Shown: positions 60,768 to 64,000 of the stretch, one piece after another
How the letters are laid out: every line of letters begins with the position of its first letter
Numbering within the stretch: the stretch's first letter is position 1
Source of the DNA: Mesorhizobium sp. M4B.F.Ca.ET.058.02.1.1
GTDB lineage: Bacteria > Pseudomonadota > Alphaproteobacteria > Rhizobiales > Rhizobiaceae
Length of the DNA stretch: 64,000 nt
Reading direction: 5' to 3'
NCBI RefSeq assembly: GCF_003952505.1
Contig: NZ_CP034450.1
Coordinates: forward strand, 3,348,001 to 3,412,000
The notes under the pieces: generated by a model
The model's input: only the letters and a program-made list of their open reading frames with translations
What the model was told of the DNA's origin: nothing
The model's database searches: none
Program-made: the position numbers and the translations under genes

Positions 60768-62913
60768 CGGCGAACACCAGCCGACGGCTTTCGCGGCGGC
60801 GCTGCAAAAGGCCGATCATGGCGCGACGCGCGCTTTCCAGGAAGCGGTCCCAGCGGCCGGGGTTGTGGATCACATCGGCACGGTAGAAGGACGGGCAGAG
60901 CACGGCGGCGTCCGCCACCTCGCCGCAATTACCGCAGCCGACGCAGTTCTGGTCGATCGATGCCACCGGATCGTCGCGCAGCGGTTCGTCGAGCGACTTC
61001 ACCGACAGCGACGGACAGCCGGAGAGCCGCATGCAGGCGTGGTCGCCGGTGCAGATGTCTTCGTCGACGCCGAACTTCGGCTTCACGACCCGCTCGCCGC
61101 CCTTGATCGCCTTGTCGACCAGCGGCTTCTCGCGGCGCTGGCGGTTCAGCATGCATTCGGACGACGCGACGATGACCTTCGGACCCGTCTCCTCGGTGGT
61201 CAGCGCCTCACGGAGCGTCGCCTGCATCTTGCCGACATCGTAGGTGCGATCGATGTGGCGCAGCCACTTGACGCCCATGCCTTTCACCGCCTCGGTGATC
61301 GGATGCTTGGTCGATTTCGTCCTGTTGCTCGCACGGGAGGACAAGATGTCCTGGCCGCCGGTAGCGGCCGAGTAAAAGTTGTCAACGATGACGATGACGC
61401 CGTCGTTCTTGTTGAAGACCGCGTTGCCGATCGAGGAGGTCAGGCCGTTGTGCCAGAAGCCGCCGTCACCGACGAAAGAGATCGAGCGGCGCTTGGCGTC
61501 GGGCGAATTGAACGCGGAGGCCGAGGCCGGACCCAGCCCATAGCCCATGGTGGTGGCGCCGAGCTCGAAGGGCGGCATGATCGAGAACAGGTGGCAGCCG
61601 ATATCGGAGGCGATGTGGTGGTTGCCGAGCTCCTGCTCGACCAGCTTGGTCGCGGCAAAGATCGGCCGCTCGGGACAGCCGATGCAGAAGCCTGGCGGGC
61701 GGCCGGGAACGACATTGACGAGATCGGCGGTGTCGATGCCTTCGCCGAGCCTATTCGGCGCCCTCACCTCGCCCGGCAGCAGGTGCGGAGCGTTGGCCCG
61801 CAGGAAGGAGCCGATGCCGTCGAGTATGACCTGGCCGGTGTATTCGCCGGCCATCGGCAAATGCTCCTTGCCGACCAGCCTGGTGCCGCGGCCGGCCTTG
61901 TGCAGCATAGCCGCGAGGGCCTGCTCGATGTAGTTGGGCTGGCCCTCCTCCACGACCAGAACCGCCTGCTTGCCTTCGCAGAAGGCGAGGAATTCGTCGT
62001 CGACCAGCGGATAGACGGCGTTCAGCACATAGAGCGACACGTCGGTGTCGCCATAGGTGTCGGCGAGGCCGAGCCGCTGCAGCGCGCGGATGACCGAATT
62101 GTACATGCCGCCCTGCATGACGATGCCGACCGAGCCGTGATCGGAGCCGAAGATCTCGTTGATCTTGCGGCTCCTGATGAAGTCAACCGCCGCCGGCCAG
62201 CGCTTGGCGACCTTTTCCTTCTCGTGCAGGAAGGAAGCGGGCGGCAGCACGATGCGACCGGTATCGCGGCGCGGCGCTTCCAGCGCATCGGCCACCGACA
62301 TTGGCGGGCGCTTGTTGTCCTTGGCGATGAAGTGGCCGTGGACGTGGCAGCAGCGGATGCGCACCTGCAGCATGACAGGCGTGTTGGAGGCCTCCGACAG
62401 CTCGAAGCCGTCCTCGACCGCCTTGACGATCGAGGGCAGGTTCGGCCGCGGATCGAGCAGCCAGACCTGGCTCTTCATGGCGAAGGCGTGGCTGCGCTCC
62501 TGCATGATCGAGGAACCCTCGCCGTAATCTTCGCCGACGATGATCAGCGCCCCGCCGGTGACGCCGCCCGACGCCAGGTTGGCCAGCGCATCGGAGGCGA
62601 CATTGGTGCCGACCGTCGACTTGAAGGTGGCGGCCCCACGGATCGGGTAGTGCACCGAGGCCGCGAGCATGGCGGTGGCGGTGGCTTCCGAGGCGCTTGC
62701 CTCGAAATGCACGCCGAGCTCTCCGAGAATGTCCTGAGCGTCGGCGAGCACGTCCATCAAGTGGCTGATCGGCGCACCCTGGTAGCCGCCGACATAGCCG
62801 ACGCCGCATTGCAGCAGCGCCTTGGTGATGGCGAGAATGCCCTCGCCGGCAAACTCCTGGCCGGCGCCGAGGCGGAGCTTTTCGACTTCCTTGGCAAAAG
62901 ACCGTTCGGCCAT
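60760..62913 (-). CDS. iorA: Indolepyruvate ferredoxin oxidoreductase, alpha subunit
   Basis: 717 aa. Pyrimidine-binding domain (GEGILAITKALLQCGVGYVG, FEASASEATATAMLAASV), a TPP-binding domain (SFVGDGGFWHNGLTSSIGNA), then two [4Fe-4S]-type cysteine clusters at the C-terminus (CTGDHACMRLSGCPSLS and CVGCGNCGEVADAAVLCPSF). GGYQGAPISHLMDVLADAQ is IorA-specific. The strong AAGGAGGCC site precedes ATG 62913. It forms an operon with marR upstream and iorB downstream; aryl-pyruvates from Trp, Phe or Tyr breakdown are the likely substrates. Confidence 0.95.
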   Translation of the reverse strand: MAERSFAKEVEKLRLGAGQEFAGEGILAITKALLQCGVGYVGGYQGAPISHLMDVLADAQDILGELGVHFEASASEATATAMLAASVHYPIRGAATFKSTVGTNVASDALANLASGGVTGGALIIVGEDYGEGSSIMQERSHAFAMKSQVWLLDPRPNLPSIVKAVEDGFELSEASNTPVMLQVRIRCCHVHGHFIAKDNKRPPMSVADALEAPRRDTGRIVLPPASFLHEKEKVAKRWPAAVDFIRSRKINEIFGSDHGSVGIVMQGGMYNSVIRALQRLGLADTYGDTDVSLYVLNAVYPLVDDEFLAFCEGKQAVLVVEEGQPNYIEQALAAMLHKAGRGTRLVGKEHLPMAGEYTGQVILDGIGSFLRANAPHLLPGEVRAPNRLGEGIDTADLVNVVPGRPPGFCIGCPERPIFAATKLVEQELGNHHIASDIGCHLFSIMPPFELGATTMGYGLGPASASAFNSPDAKRRSISFVGDGGFWHNGLTSSIGNAVFNKNDGVIVIVDNFYSAATGGQDILSSRASNRTKSTKHPITEAVKGMGVKWLRHIDRTYDVGKMQATLREALTTEETGPKVIVASSECMLNRQRREKPLVDKAIKGGERVVKPKFGVDEDICTGDHACMRLSGCPSLSVKSLDEPLRDDPVASIDQNCVGCGNCGEVADAAVLCPSFYRADVIHNPGRWDRFLESARRAMIGLLQRRRESRRLVFADA

Positions 62914-62930
62914 TGTGGCCTCCTTCAGTT

Positions 62931-62949
62931 GCCGCCGGCATCCGGCGGC
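62931..62949 (-). other. Perfect 8-bp hairpin between marR and iorA
   Basis: GCCGCCGG (62931-62938), 3-nt loop, CCGGCGGC (62942-62949). It lies just before the iorA ribosome-binding site and after the marR stop. It may moderate read-through or protect mRNA; no U-tract follows. Confidence 0.45.
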
Positions 62950-62962
62950 GCGTACGTCAAAC

Positions 62963-63445
62963 TCAAATGTCGTGCTTGCGGATGTTCTTGAGCATCTTCT
63001 GCAGGATCGCGATCAGCGCGGCGTATTCGGCATCGTCGACGCCGTCGAACATGGCCTCGAAGGCATCGTGCATGGCCGGCCACGCGCGGGTGAACAGGGC
63101 CCGCCCGTCGTCGGTCAGGAACACGTGGCGGAAACGGCTGTCGGTGACACCCTGCTCGCGGCGCACGAGACCCTGCCCCTCCAGCGCGTCAAGCGTGCGG
63201 CTCAAGGTCGACTGCTCGATGACGGTGTAGACCGACAGGTCGTTGACGGTGACGCCATCGGTGACAGAGAGCACGGCAAGCGTTCGCACCTGCGGAATGG
63301 TCAGGCCCTGCTTGCGGAAATCCTCGCGCAGCGTGGCGTTGTAGCGGCCCATGATGCGGTTCATGAGATAGGGCGCGAATTGCTGCAGGCCGATCTCGCC
63401 CAGGGTCGAGATGCGCTGGCGCTTCTGCTGGACCTTCTCCTCCAT
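62963..63445 (-). CDS. MarR-family transcriptional regulator
   Basis: 160 aa winged-HTH repressor: QVRTLAVLSVTDGVTVNDLS, then VYTVIEQSTLSRTLDALEGQ and GLVRREQGVTDSRFRHVFLT (the beta-wing with DSR). The start ATG 63445 overlaps the upstream gene's stop (TGATG), so the regulator is translationally coupled to the FAD oxidoreductase and cotranscribed with iorAB. MarR proteins of such operons often sense aromatic acids; the ligand here is inferred. Confidence 0.92.
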   Translation of the reverse strand: MEEKVQQKRQRISTLGEIGLQQFAPYLMNRIMGRYNATLREDFRKQGLTIPQVRTLAVLSVTDGVTVNDLSVYTVIEQSTLSRTLDALEGQGLVRREQGVTDSRFRHVFLTDDGRALFTRAWPAMHDAFEAMFDGVDDAEYAALIAILQKMLKNIRKHDI

Positions 63446-64000
63446 CACAGCCTCCCCGCCAGCAGGAAGCCGGAACCGCCGCCAAGGCCGGCGCCGGGAT
63501 GGGTGGAGGCGCCGATATGGTAGAGGCCCTTGATGCTGGTCTCATGGTTGCGGCTTGCCTTGAACGGCCGCCACAGGAAGGCCTGGTCGATGGTGGACGA
63601 GCCGCCATAGGGATCGCCGCCTACCAGGTTGATGTTCACCGCTTCGAGATCGGCCGGCGAATAGGCGCGGCGCGCGATCACTGTGTCGCCAAAACCATCG
63701 ATGTGACTGGCCAGGATGGCCTCGACGCGGTCGGCAAAGGCCTCGCGCAGCGCCTCGGTCCAGCGGCCGCCGACGGGAGCTTCGAGCTTGCCGGCGGCGT
63801 CACCCTTGATGTAGCGCGGCGCCTCCGGAAGCTGCAGCCACAGGATCGCCTTGCCCTCCGGACAGCGCGACGGATCGAGCGCATGCGGCTGGCCGACGCA
63901 AATGGTCGGCACTTGCGGCAGCAAGCCGCGCACCGCTTCGTTGCAGGCCTTGGAGACGCCGTCGAGCCCGGGCGTCAGATGCAGCAGCGCGACCTTGTCC
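63445..64000 (-). CDS. FAD-dependent oxidoreductase, phytoene desaturase-like (C-terminal part)
   Basis: About 184 C-terminal residues are visible; the start lies beyond the window. QPHALDPSRCPEGKAILWLQ and INLVGGDPYGGSSTIDQAF, followed by the terminal GLYHIGASTHPGAGLGGGSG, are the closing FAD-binding part of the phytoene dehydrogenase/amine oxidase-like family. In this operon context a carotenoid role is unlikely; a catabolic oxidase of an aromatic or indole compound is a guess. Its stop overlaps the marR start. Confidence 0.85.
   Translation of the reverse strand, partial: DKVALLHLTPGLDGVSKACNEAVRGLLPQVPTICVGQPHALDPSRCPEGKAILWLQLPEAPRYIKGDAAGKLEAPVGGRWTEALREAFADRVEAILASHIDGFGDTVIARRAYSPADLEAVNINLVGGDPYGGSSTIDQAFLWRPFKASRNHETSIKGLYHIGASTHPGAGLGGGSGFLLAGRL

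Noticed and set aside
60646..62991. A 781-codon plus-strand frame opposite iorA
   Set aside because: iorA has clear TPP and Fe-S motifs; the antisense frame has none.

Overview
This window looks like core chromosome of a Hyphomicrobiales (Rhizobiales) alphaproteobacterium, most probably Mesorhizobium or a close relative. The DNA is GC-rich throughout. The gene order tsaB-rimI-olsA-miaB-ybeZ-ybeY-ybeX-lnt-praR-metK-trmB and ffs-dnaX-ybaB is the rhizobial one. An Irr-type iron box, a CycM-like anchored cytochrome c and dispersed rhizobial palindromic repeats point the same way. I see no phage, insertion sequence, CRISPR array, rRNA or symbiosis genes.

Layout. 1-12,258: housekeeping genes, nearly all on the minus strand. 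They comprise the rimP-nusA operon (nusA cut by the window edge), trmB, metK, the regulator praR, lnt, ybeX, ybeY, ybeZ, miaB, an ornithine-lipid type acyltransferase, rimI and tsaB. 12,415-18,665: an iron block headed by a perfect Irr palindrome: imelysin, bacterioferritin-associated ferredoxin, bacterioferritin, a di-heme DUF1111 oxidoreductase, a second imelysin lacking the metal-binding His, and a Tat-exported DUF1513 protein. 18,829-26,920: an FAD ferredoxin reductase, gabT, and an RND pump with two tandem lipoprotein adaptors. 26,927-32,161: a complete dipeptide/oligopeptide ABC transporter. 32,421-38,212: cell-wall enzymes mixed with recR, ybaB, dnaX and SRP RNA. 38,412-40,129: HIT, NudC and Dabb proteins.

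40,181-42,096 holds a divergent aldo/keto reductase and LysR pair that looks like an insertion; the reductase has a C-terminal frameshift. Then come pheA, kdsB and cycM, followed by a five-gene yejA1-yejA2-yejB-yejE-yejF peptide importer with both a Sec and a Tat binding protein. After these are a 2-hydroxyacid dehydrogenase, a small lipoprotein, a TPR-methyltransferase, a ligase-associated exonuclease with its ATP-dependent DNA ligase, a one-pass membrane protein of unknown function, tRNA-Thr(CGT), and an operon of an FAD oxidoreductase (cut by the window edge), MarR, iorA and iorB.

The best candidate for an under-described system is the Irr-boxed iron block. It combines periplasmic imelysins, a c-type di-heme enzyme and a Tat-exported beta-propeller-like protein with cytoplasmic iron storage, but no recognisable permease. 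Two structural features also deserve attention: a promoter plus intrinsic terminator upstream of rimP-nusA, and three copies of one 50-bp palindrome, each at the 3' end of a gene inside a transcription unit, one of which has extended the TsaB reading frame.
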